From an uncultured Collinsella sp. (GTDB lineage: Bacteria > Actinomycetota > Coriobacteriia > Coriobacteriales > Coriobacteriaceae), in contig CATYEN010000039.1 in assembly GCA_958405565.1 (NCBI GenBank), positions 1 to 23,171 on the forward strand: DNA of 23,171 nucleotides, in the 5' to 3' direction. The notes under the pieces were generated by a model. That model ran no database searches. It saw nothing but the letters and a program-made list of their open reading frames with translations, and was not told the DNA's origin. The translations under genes were made by a program, and so were the position numbers. Numbering within the stretch: position 1 is the stretch's first letter; each line of letters begins with the position of its first letter. Positions 1-9,600 of this stretch are shown piece after piece.

Positions 1-49
1 GCCTTGGGTCGTTGCGTGCTCGCTACTGAAAAGCTGATAAGAAGTTTGT

Positions 50-78
50 GTGCCGCCCCTTTTGGGGCGGCACGTTTT
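50..78 (+). terminator. Rho-independent terminator, copy 1 of a duplicated sequence
   Basis: A perfect 10-bp stem (GTGCCGCCCC at 50-59 with GGGGCGGCAC at 64-73) closes a TTTT loop and is followed by GTTTTGT. It probably ends a gene lying left of the window; bases 1-49 are too few to identify that gene. Nearly the same hairpin and upstream bases recur at 981-1013. Confidence 0.8.
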
Positions 79-118
79 GTATGGGGGCTGGTTGGGACGG
101 CACCGTTCATGGGTGGGG

Positions 119-124
119 TACACT
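119..124 (+). promoter_or_regulatory. Possible -10 box (TACACT) of the first membrane protein gene
   Basis: TACACT lies 43 bases before the ATG at 168. Its position and sequence resemble the ACAAT-type elements before several other genes here, but no good -35 at normal spacing is visible. Weak call. Confidence 0.3.
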
Positions 125-167
125 GGGTAGCGACTTTTAGTTTATCTACTACCTGATGGGGTGCTTT

Positions 168-800
168 ATGGGTAAGAAGTCTCGGGCTCGGATGGCTGCT
201 GCTGGGACTCGTCGTGATCCTAATCGCGTGGTTAATGAGGACGGTAAGGTTGCCCGTGCCGATAAGGAGAAAAAGGTCGGCGCGCATGCTCATTCTGAGT
301 GGGCGCCTCATTTGAATTCGGCTAGTGAGGATTTGACTGCCAAGTTGTTTACTCTGGTCGAGGTCATCTTGGGTGTGGTGCCCGTGGTGGTCATTGGTCT
401 GTTCCTGGCCTCTAAGGATGCCACGAGCGTGGATAAGCTCACCGATGTCTTTTCTCAGGACCCCTCGATGGTGGTTACGTTTATCTCTGCGTGCCTGCAG
501 CCGTTTGTGGCATACATGTTGTACATGATTTATCGCAAATACTGCGAGGGCGATGCGGGTTTTGCCGCCGGCAACCTGATTGGCCTCTTGTGCTCCGAGA
601 TTTTGCTGCTTAATATTCCCGGCGTCATCGGCATGGGCATCTTGTTGTGGCGTGTTTGGCGCAATGTTGCTCCGCACTTTGAGAGCTGGCTGTTTGAGCG
701 TCGCGCAATGGGCGTGCTGGTCGACATCGCGGGCTCACTCGTGATCCTAGTCCTGGCGTTTATGTGTGCCACCGCAGCTCGAGGTCTCGCGGGCATGTAA
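168..800 (+). CDS. Hypothetical membrane protein, four predicted membrane segments
   Basis: I do not recognise the family. The protein has about 210 residues. The first 55 or so are strongly basic and hydrophilic (MGKKSRARMAAAGTRR at the start) and should lie in the cytoplasm. Four hydrophobic stretches follow, near residues 60-82, 100-122, 135-160 and 182-205. No catalytic motif is evident. The ATG at 168 is preferred to the in-frame ATG at 156 because GGGG lies 6-7 bases before it, whereas nothing resembling a ribosome binding site precedes 156. It stands alone between two copies of the same terminator, so it is probably a single-gene transcript. A Coriobacteriia-restricted protein is likely, but that is a guess. 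Confidence 0.7.
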   Translation: MGKKSRARMAAAGTRRDPNRVVNEDGKVARADKEKKVGAHAHSEWAPHLNSASEDLTAKLFTLVEVILGVVPVVVIGLFLASKDATSVDKLTDVFSQDPSMVVTFISACLQPFVAYMLYMIYRKYCEGDAGFAAGNLIGLLCSEILLLNIPGVIGMGILLWRVWRNVAPHFESWLFERRAMGVLVDIAGSLVILVLAFMCATAARGLAGM

Positions 801-854
801 TCTGCTTTCACCGACTGCGGAGCGCGGGGCAACTGCTGGCTTTACCGCTCCGGG

Positions 855-940
855 CGTCAGACCCGCGGCGTATGCCTTTGCCTCTCGCTCACGGCTTCGC
901 AGGGTCGCGCGAGGCAAAGGCATACGCCGCGGGTCTGACG
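855..940. repeat. Long inverted repeat, two perfect 30-bp arms
   Basis: The arms at 855-884 and 911-940 are exact reverse complements, separated by a 26-base spacer (885-910). Three more base pairs are possible just inside after one mismatch. The arms are G+C-rich and contain GCGGCGTATGCCTTTG and its complement. There is no T-run after the repeat, so it is not a plain terminator. It sits in the 801-1265 gap, which otherwise holds the second terminator copy and no convincing gene. Confidence 0.9.
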
Positions 941-982
941 GCGCGGGCTTGCCAACGAGTTTTGGCTAATAGATTGGTTTGT

Positions 983-1013
983 GTGCCGCCCCTTTTGGGG
1001 CGGCGCGTTTTTG
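983..1013 (+). terminator. Rho-independent terminator, copy 2 of a duplicated sequence
   Basis: The stem GTGCCGCCCC (983-992) pairs with GGGGCGGCGC (997-1006), with one G-U wobble and a TTTT loop, and is followed by GTTTTTG. The sequence from about 978 to 1004 matches 45-71 almost base for base. A short second stem (1013-1018 with 1030-1035) follows directly. Confidence 0.8.
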
Positions 1014-1265
1014 TGTGGGGTCCCTGTCTCCACACTTTCCGTCAAGCTTTTGGTTAGATTTTGGTCAGTCGGCGTAAGGGCGGAAGGTCAAAAGATTGCT
1101 GGCGAAAAAAGCTCAGAGAAAGTGCCGGTAGGGGAGTTGTTGAGCTTTTCGACAGCTTTTTGCCAAAAGATTCTTTATGGCCATTGCCGCGGATTTCGTT
1201 GCCGTGGCCGCGATGGTGCGGGATGCTGGGCGCAAGCGTCGAATGCTCCGATTTTGGAGGCCAGC

Positions 1266-1700
1266 ATGGATCTGTTTCTTGAGACTCCGCAGCAACAAGC
1301 TGAGCGCATGCTGCGTCAGCAGCAACGACTCATGGAGATGCAAATGCAGGGGGCGGCAGCCCAGCCCTTTGCGCAAAATGTCGTGCCCGCTGCTGTACCT
1401 GCAGCTGTGCCCGGGTGTGAACCGGCGCCAGAGGCCTATTCCGTACAGCAAGATTCATATGCGCAGGAACTCGCGTTCGACAAACGCCGCGCGCGCCGCC
1501 GCCGTTTGGGCCAGCGCCTGCGCACATTGGCGATGATCGTGCTCATCCCGCTGGGGCTTGCGGCCATCTTTCTGGCGTCGTATGCCCTCACGTGCATCCT
1601 CAACGGCGCATCGCCCAACGAGGTGCTTGAGCACTTGGCAGCTCTCGGTCAGCGCCTAGGCGATGTCGCAACAACCATCTGCGCCGGCTGGGAGAGTTAG
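1266..1700 (+). CDS. Hypothetical single-pass membrane protein
   Basis: The protein has 144 residues and an unrecognised family. The N-terminal half is hydrophilic and rich in Gln, Met and Ala (LETPQQQAERMLRQQQRLME), suggesting a short coiled coil followed by an Ala/Pro-rich linker. A very basic stretch (DKRRARRRRLGQRLR) precedes one membrane helix of about 22 residues, with a short tail behind it. The positive cluster before the helix predicts that the N-terminal part is cytoplasmic. The ATG at 1266 is chosen because GGAGG lies five bases before it (1256-1260). The reading frame is open much further upstream, but that part has no ribosome binding site and unnatural composition. The gene is alone, with about 120 bases to the next one. 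Confidence 0.6.
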   Translation: MDLFLETPQQQAERMLRQQQRLMEMQMQGAAAQPFAQNVVPAAVPAAVPGCEPAPEAYSVQQDSYAQELAFDKRRARRRRLGQRLRTLAMIVLIPLGLAAIFLASYALTCILNGASPNEVLEHLAALGQRLGDVATTICAGWES

Positions 1701-1790
1701 CGTTTGTCACTTTAGGACTTCTAGGGAGTAAGGATTATCGCCACGAGTGGAATCCTTGAATCTTGCGGGTCATGTCGTGCGACTAAATAG

Positions 1791-1811
1791 TATTATTTAA
1801 AATAAATAATA
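1791..1811. promoter_or_regulatory. AT-rich palindrome, candidate operator of the HTH gene
   Basis: TATTATTTA (1791-1799) and TAAATAATA (1803-1811) form a perfect 9-bp inverted repeat around an AAA centre. It ends 25 bases before the TTG start of a gene encoding a helix-turn-helix protein, about where the core promoter should be. Autoregulation is inferred; only the palindrome is seen. Confidence 0.5.
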
Positions 1812-1836
1812 ATAGCAAATGAACGGAGGGGCTCGG

Positions 1837-2400
1837 TTGAATCTGACCTTTGAGGGATTCTTAAAAGGCTATTGCCGAGAGCTATCCGGACAGCAGTCAC
1901 TGAGTTTTAGAAAGCTGGTTGAGCAGGCGACGACGGTTGCGCCGCGCGTGGCGGAGCCTCTGTTTTTGCTTGCTTTGGCGCAAGGAAAAGCCGAATACGT
2001 TCTGGGTTTATCCGAGGGCTCGTGGATGGAAGAGGATTACCGAGACGTTTTGTCCTTGTACGGTCAAGCGGGTAACATAATATCTTTATGCGCCAAAAGT
2101 GAGCTTCCTAATCGTTATGCCAACGTTTGGCGTGCGTATAGAGCGGTGAAGGAAAAGCCGGTGGCGAACAGAAGGATCAACGCCCTGATGCGAAAAAGAA
2201 TACTGGAAGCATTGGAGGAATCGGGCGTAACGCGCTATGGCCTCTGCCGTGCTCTGCATCTGAATAAAGGAAACGTATACGCATACTTGGCCGGCGATGA
2301 CTCAAAGGTGAGCAGGGAGACGGCGCGCCGCATTATGGAATATGCGGAGGAGAGGGGCACCCAAGAAGGGGCCGGCCGCCCGGTGCGTGTGGCGGGGTAA
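1837..2400 (+). CDS. Putative HTH DNA-binding protein, unknown function
   Basis: The product has 187 residues and starts MNLTFEGFLKGYCRELSG. The first 110 or so residues look like an all-helical domain that I cannot name. Residues of about 130-175 (RYGLCRALHLNKGNVYAYLAG, split here only for description as RYGLCRALHL and NKGNVYAYLAG) have the pattern of a helix-turn-helix of the Xre type, where a short turn precedes a recognition helix. The TTG at 1837 is chosen over the ATG at 1819 because a strong GGAGGGG (1825-1831) sits five bases before it and lies inside the longer reading frame. Base composition is visibly less G+C-rich than the neighbours (codons such as TTA, AAA, ATA), which hints at acquisition. 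Proteins of this build can act as antitoxins or phage-type regulators, but no toxin partner is adjacent. Confidence 0.65.
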   Translation: MNLTFEGFLKGYCRELSGQQSLSFRKLVEQATTVAPRVAEPLFLLALAQGKAEYVLGLSEGSWMEEDYRDVLSLYGQAGNIISLCAKSELPNRYANVWRAYRAVKEKPVANRRINALMRKRILEALEESGVTRYGLCRALHLNKGNVYAYLAGDDSKVSRETARRIMEYAEERGTQEGAGRPVRVAG

Positions 2401-2451
2401 GATTAATCGCGGTTTTGATTGGTGCTCGATTGGGTTTGTTGGGCGGAGTTT

Positions 2452-3807
2452 ATGTCTGCTATTGATATTGTGCTTGTTGTGATCGCCTTGGTGGCGGTGG
2501 GGGTTGCTGTGGCTTGCGCCCTCCAGCTCAAGAGCCTGCGTGCCGAGCTGCGGGAGCGTGGCGACAGTAGCGCGGAAACGCTGGCAGCGCTCGAGCAGGC
2601 CAACAGCACGCTCGACACCCTGAACGTCGCGTTGGCCGAAACCCGCCGCACGGCAAATGCCATCGCGCAGCAGCAGACGACCGATGCCGCCGTAGAGCAG
2701 CAGCGCTACCTGACCATTGCGCGCGAGTTCTCGCAGGCCGGCGACCGCATGGATGACCTGCGCCGCGAGACGGCCCAACAGCTTGGCGCCAACCGCGAAG
2801 GCATCGAGCACCGCCTGGACAAGGTGCGCGAGACGGTCGATGCTCAGCTGGGCGCCATCCGCAAAGACAACAACGTGCAGCTCGACCAAATGCGTGCGAC
2901 GGTGGACGAGAAGCTCTCTCGCACGCTCAACGACCGACTGTCGGCATCGTTTAAGCAGGTGAGCGACCAGCTCGAGGCCGTGTACAAGGGCCTGGGCGAC
3001 ATGCAGTCTATCGCCACCGGCGTGGGCGACCTTAAGCGCGTGCTGGGCAATGTCAAGGCGCGTGGCATTTTGGGCGAGGTGCAGCTGGGTGCAATCCTGG
3101 CGGATATCCTCACACCCGATCAGTATCTGGAAAACGTCGCCACCAAGCCTGGTGCCTCGGAGCGGGTTGAGTTTGCCGTCAAGCTGCCGGTGGACGAGGG
3201 CGATCCCGTGCTTCTGCCGATTGACTCCAAGTTTCCGGGCGACGCGTACGAGCATCTGCTCGACGCCCAGGAGTCTGGTGACGCTGAGGCCGTCGCCGCA
3301 GCGCGCAAGACGCTTGATATGATGGTGAAACGCGAGGCTAAGGACATCTGCGAAAAGTACCTGAGTGTGCCGGCAACGACCAACTTTGGCATCATGTTCG
3401 TGCCGTTTGAGGGACTGTACGCCGAGGTCGTCAGCCGTCCCGGGCTTATCGAGACCCTGGGCCGCGACTATCACGTCAACGTTGCCGGCCCCAGCACCAT
3501 GGCGGCCATCCTCAATAGTCTGCAGATGAGCTACCAGACATTTAAGTTGCAAAAACGCACCGATGACGTGCTGCGCGTGCTTTCTGCCGTCAAGGCCGAG
3601 CTGCCGCGCTATCAGGCGGCGCTGCGCCGCGCCCAGCAGCAGATCGAGACCGCGGGTAAAACGGTCGAGGGCATCATCACCACGCGCACCAACGTCATGG
3701 AGCGCAAGCTCAAGGACATCGACGCGCTGGAAGACGCGCGGGAGGCCGATGCGATTTTGGGCTTGGAGTCCGCAGGCCTGCTCGCAGACCAAAAAGACGA
3801 GGACTAG
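2452..3807 (+). CDS. rmuC: DNA recombination protein RmuC
   Basis: RmuC-family protein of about 451 residues, a normal length. An N-terminal membrane helix (residues about 3-25, IDIVLVVIALVAVGVAVAC) is followed by a long helical, probably coiled-coil region (about 28-200), rich in Glu, Arg and Gln. The conserved RmuC domain comes next, with PIDSKFPGDAYEHLL, FGIMFVPFEGLYAEVV and AGPSTMAAILNSLQ. RmuC proteins are linked to suppression of inversions at short inverted repeats and are thought to be nuclease-related; the exact reaction is not settled. The ATG at 2452 is taken because GGCGGAG lies just before it; an upstream ATG at 2419 has none. The gap from the HTH gene is 51 bases, so co-transcription is possible, but composition changes sharply here. 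Confidence 0.92.
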   Translation: MSAIDIVLVVIALVAVGVAVACALQLKSLRAELRERGDSSAETLAALEQANSTLDTLNVALAETRRTANAIAQQQTTDAAVEQQRYLTIAREFSQAGDRMDDLRRETAQQLGANREGIEHRLDKVRETVDAQLGAIRKDNNVQLDQMRATVDEKLSRTLNDRLSASFKQVSDQLEAVYKGLGDMQSIATGVGDLKRVLGNVKARGILGEVQLGAILADILTPDQYLENVATKPGASERVEFAVKLPVDEGDPVLLPIDSKFPGDAYEHLLDAQESGDAEAVAAARKTLDMMVKREAKDICEKYLSVPATTNFGIMFVPFEGLYAEVVSRPGLIETLGRDYHVNVAGPSTMAAILNSLQMSYQTFKLQKRTDDVLRVLSAVKAELPRYQAALRRAQQQIETAGKTVEGIITTRTNVMERKLKDIDALEDAREADAILGLESAGLLADQKDED

Positions 3808-3824
3808 CTGCATCTGACGGCGGG

Positions 3825-3855
3825 GCGCCTGTGCAAGCACGGCGCGGGCGCTTTT
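3825..3855 (+). terminator. Probable terminator after rmuC
   Basis: GCGCC (3825-3829), a bulged T and GTGC (3831-3834) pair with GCAC (3837-3840) and GGCGC (3841-3845) around an AA loop. TTTT follows at 3852-3855 after six G/C-rich bases. Plausible but the T-run is late. Confidence 0.5.
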
Positions 3856-3865
3856 CGCATCGCGC

Positions 3866-3896
3866 TTGCCTGAAGTGCGCTTCAATGTGCAACAAT
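3866..3896 (+). promoter_or_regulatory. Candidate promoter of the ABC transporter gene
   Basis: TTGCCT (3866-3871) and AACAAT (3891-3896) are 19 bases apart, with a TG two bases before the -10 as in extended -10 promoters. It lies 34 bases before the start codon. The spacing is longer than ideal. Confidence 0.4.
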
Positions 3897-3930
3897 GGCG
3901 TTTCGCCCTATCAGATGCGAAAGGAAGCCC

Positions 3931-5721
<1,791 letters not shown>

Positions 5722-5733
<12 letters not shown>

Positions 5734-5754
5734 GCGTCTCGGACGTGGGACAAT
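5722..5754 (+). promoter_or_regulatory. Candidate promoter of nth
   Basis: TTGGAG (5722-5727) overlaps the end of the transporter gene, and GACAAT (5749-5754) lies 43 bases before the nth start, preceded by TGG. The 21-base spacing is long, so only the -10 is argued for. Confidence 0.35.
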
Positions 5755-5796
5755 CGTTTCCGTGAAGTTATGTTTCTGCCGAGCCGAGGAGTCGTT

Positions 5797-6462
5797 ATGC
5801 CACGCGAGACCAATGCCGCCAAGCGCGAGCGCGCCATCGAGGTGTGCGAGCGCCTCAACCGTCGCTATGGCCCAGTCGAGTGCTTTTTGGACCACGAGAA
5901 TCCCTTCCGCCTGCTGATCGCGGTGCTACTCTCGGCGCAAACGACCGACGCGCAGGTCAACAAGGTGACGCCGCGACTGTTTGCCCAGTGGCCCACGCCC
6001 GAGGCCATGGCCGGGGCGAGCGTGGCTGACGTGGCAGACATCATCAAGTCACTCGGCTTCTACAAGAGCAAAGCCAAGCATGCCGTCGAGGCCGCGCAGA
6101 TGATCGTCGCCGACTATGGCGGCGAGGTGCCGGCTGACATGAAGGAGCTTGTAAAGCTGCCGGGCGTGGGACGCAAGACGGCGAACATCGTGCTCAACGT
6201 GGGGTATGGCATCGTGGAGGGCATTGCGGTGGACACGCACGTCAACCGCATTGCGCACCGCCTGATGTTGAGTCCCAAGACGCATGCCAAGGAGCCGCTC
6301 AAGACCGAGCAGGATCTGCTCAAGATTTTGCCGCACGAATATTGGAAGTCGGTCAACCATCAGTGGATTACCTTCGGTCGCGAGATTTGCGACGCCCGCA
6401 AACCCAAGTGCGGCGAGTGTCCGCTGGCAGATTTGTGCCCCAGCGTGCGCGTGACGGGGTAG
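5797..6462 (+). CDS. nth: Endonuclease III (DNA glycosylase/AP lyase)
   Basis: Base-excision repair enzyme that removes oxidised pyrimidines and cuts at abasic sites. It has 221 residues, normal for the family. The helix-hairpin-helix reads LPGVGRKTANIVL, where Lys127 is the expected catalytic nucleophile. Asp146 in AVDTHVNR is the expected second catalytic residue. The C-terminal iron-sulphur cluster motif is complete: four cysteines spaced C-x6-C-x2-C-x5-C in CDARKPKCGECPLADLC. The ATG at 5797 follows CGAGGA with six bases between; an earlier in-frame ATG at 5770 lacks such a site. It follows the ABC gene by 63 bases and is closed by a hairpin before mfd. Confidence 0.96.
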   Translation: MPRETNAAKRERAIEVCERLNRRYGPVECFLDHENPFRLLIAVLLSAQTTDAQVNKVTPRLFAQWPTPEAMAGASVADVADIIKSLGFYKSKAKHAVEAAQMIVADYGGEVPADMKELVKLPGVGRKTANIVLNVGYGIVEGIAVDTHVNRIAHRLMLSPKTHAKEPLKTEQDLLKILPHEYWKSVNHQWITFGREICDARKPKCGECPLADLCPSVRVTG

Positions 6463-6567
6463 GGCGGAACGCATCTTCGTCTGGCGTTTTTTGCGGGGCC
6501 GGGTTTGCCCTTGAGCCGGAGTTCTCTCCATGCGCTACCATGACAAGCAATGATTTTTGACGAACGA

Positions 6568-6595
6568 CCCGCCGAGCTTGCCCCGGCGGGCTTTT
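6568..6595 (+). terminator. Terminator between nth and mfd
   Basis: CCCGCCG (6568-6574) pairs with CGGCGGG (6584-6590) around a nine-base loop, followed by CTTTT. It ends 26 bases before the mfd start, leaving little room for an mfd promoter downstream of it. Confidence 0.7.
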
Positions 6596-6620
6596 GGCGT
6601 TGCGATGCCGGAGGAACAGC

Positions 6621-9600
6621 ATGCTCATTCACCGTATAGCTGCGCAGCTCTACACTGCCGAGGCGCTGCAGACCGTCGAGGCCGGACTCGATGCCGGCGA
6701 GGACGTGACGCTGGCCGTGTCGCAGTCGGGTCGCACGCTTATGGCCGCCGCCCAGTTTGCGCGTCGCCCGCGCCCCACGGTCTATATCGTGAGCGGCGAG
6801 GACGCGGCCGATCGCGCCGCGCGTAGCTTGGCGGCCTATGTGGGCCTGACGCACGTGTGTCGCTTCCCCGAGCGCAAGGACTATCCCTGGCGCGAGCAGG
6901 CGCCCGACGATGCCGTGGTGGCCCAACGCTGCGAGGCGCTGGGACGCATCGTGCGCGGCGACAACTGCATCATGGTCGCTTCGGCCCGCGCGCTGCTGCG
7001 TTGCGTGCCGCCGGTCGAGAGCCGCTACTGGGAGTCCACCACCTTTGCGGTGGGCGAGGAGATTCCCTTTGACGAGGTGCCGCAGCGCCTGGTGGGCATG
7101 GGCTACACCAATGCCGGCGCTGCCGACGTGCCTGGTCTGTTCCGCGTGTACGGCGATACCGTCGAGGTGTTCCCCGCGCAGGAAAAGGCGCCCGTGCGTA
7201 TTGAGTTCTTCGGCGACGAGATCGACCGTATCCGCCGCATGGTGAGTTCCACGGGCCAGACCATCGGCAACGAGGACAGCATCGAGATCTTCCCCTGTCG
7301 CGAGTTGGCACTCACCGACGAGGCCGTCCATAACATGCACGTGGCGCTCTACCGCGCCAGCCAGGACGACAGCAAGCTGGCGGCGCTGCTCGAGATGGTG
7401 GACGCGCGCATCGTCACGCCCGAGCTCGACCGCTTTTTGCCGGTGATGTACGGCCAGACCGTGAGCCCGCTGTCGCATGTGAGCGGCAAGGCGCTCGTGG
7501 TGCTGTCCGAGCCGCGCTCGCTGTTCGACGACTGCCTGCGCGCCTACGAGGATATCGAGGCGCGCGCCGGCGAGGCGGGGGTCGATCGCCTAGATGGCCT
7601 GTACGTGCGTGCCCAGCAGCTCGACTTTGGTGCTCAGCAGCGCCTGAATTATGTGAGCCTTATCCGTGCCGGCGGTGCGGTGACCGCCGAGCTCAAGATT
7701 GAGCAGCCGGCAATCGCGGGTTCGGACAACCGCTTTATGACGCGCATCCAGGAGGTCGTGGGCAAGCGCTATGCCTGCGTGTTTGCCATTCCCGACCGCG
7801 GTGCGCGCGAGTCGATGGAGCTCACCTTTGGCGATGAGGGTATTACCTTTGAGGAGTCGCTGACGGCCGCGCCCGAAAACGCGGGCGCTATTGGCGACCG
7901 TGTGCGCGTGGCAGCGGCGGATTCTGCCGATCGTGCTGTCCGCCAGGATGCTCATGCTGCAATTCGCGAACGCAAGGCCGACCCGCTCAACGCCCGCTCG
8001 CTCGAGGCGGGTGCCGCCCAGGCTGCCGCCGGCGCCGCCGTGCCCACCATCTCGCGCGGACGCGTGACCTTTGTCGATGCCGCCTTGCCGCAGGGCGTGG
8101 TGGTGCCCGATGCCAACCTGGCCGTGTTCTCGATTGCCGACCTCAACGCCCGCATGGACGCCAATCGCGCGCGCAGCCGCCGCAAGGTTGATATTACGCA
8201 GATTACCTTCCCGTTTAAGCCGGGCGACTACGTGGTGCACGCCACCCACGGTATCGCGCTCTTTAGCGAGATCGCGCGCCAGGAAGTGGGCGGCAAGGAA
8301 CGCGACTACTTTTTGCTGGAGTACGCCGACGGCGACAAGCTCTACGTGCCGCTGGAGCAGGTCGACCGCATTACGCGCTACGTTGGACCCGACGGCGACA
8401 AGCCGCGCCTGACCAGGCTCAATACTGCCGACTGGACGCGTGCCACCAACAAGGCGCGCAAGAATGCCAAAAAGTTGGCGTTTGACCTGGTCGACCTCTA
8501 TACGCGTCGCTCGTCGATTACCGGCATCGCCTGCCCGCCCGATACGCCCGAGCAGATCGAGATGGAGCAGAGCTTTCCCTACGACGAGACGCGCGACCAG
8601 CTGGAGGCCATCGCCGACATTAAGGCCGACATGGAGGCGCCCAAGCCCATGGACCGTCTGCTGTGCGGCGACGTGGGCTTTGGCAAGACCGAGGTTGCCC
8701 TGCGCGCGGCGTTTAAGTGCGTGGATTCCGGCCGTCAGGTCATGGTGCTCTGCCCCACGACCATTCTGGCCCAGCAACACTACGAGACGTTCTTTGAGCG
8801 CTTTGCCCCGTTTGGCCTGGAGGTCGAGGTGCTCAGCCGCTTCCGCACGCCGGCGCAGCAAAAGCGAGCGCTCAAGGCATTTGCCGAGGGCGGGATCGAC
8901 GTGCTCATCGGTACGCACCGTCTGCTTTCGGCCGACGTGAACCCCAAGAACTTGGGCCTGGTGATTATCGACGAGGAGCAGCGTTTTGGCGTACAGCACA
9001 AGGAGCAGCTCAAGAACCTGCGCGAGCAGATCGACGTGCTCACGCTTTCGGCAACGCCCATTCCGCGAACCATGCAGATGGCCACGAGCGGCGTACGCGA
9101 CATGAGCCTGATCACCACGCCGCCGACCGGGCGCCGTCCCGTGATCGTGCACGTGGGGGAGTACGACCCCGACGTGGTGAGCGCGGCGATTCGCCTGGAA
9201 GTGGGCCGCGGCGGTCAGGTGTACTACGTGTCCAACCGCGTCAAGACCATCGACGACGCCGTGGCGCGCGTGCACGAGGCCGCGCCCGAGGCGCGCGTGG
9301 GCGTGGCGCACGGCAAGATGAGCCCGCGCGAGGTCGAGGACGTGATGATCGAGTTCGCGACCAAGAAGATCGACGTGCTCATCGCCACGACCATCGTGGA
9401 GAGCGGCATCGACAACGCGACGGCCAACACGCTCATCATCGAGGATTCGCAGCGCCTGGGCCTGGCGCAGCTTTACCAGCTCAAGGGCCGCGTTGGCCGC
9501 TCGGCCACGCAGGCATACGCGTACTTTATGTTCCCCGGCGAGCTGCCGCTGACCGAGGAGGCCACGGCGCGCCTGACCGCGCTTTCCGAGTTCCAGGACC

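Noticed and set aside
764..1057. Small open frames across the inverted repeat and terminator
   Set aside because: The coding would run through both arms of a perfect inverted repeat and a terminator stem, no ribosome binding site is present, and the translations have no natural composition.
981..1265. Upstream extension of the second membrane protein gene
   Set aside because: The frame is open but starts inside a terminator hairpin; the GGAGG-preceded ATG at 1266 explains the gene better.
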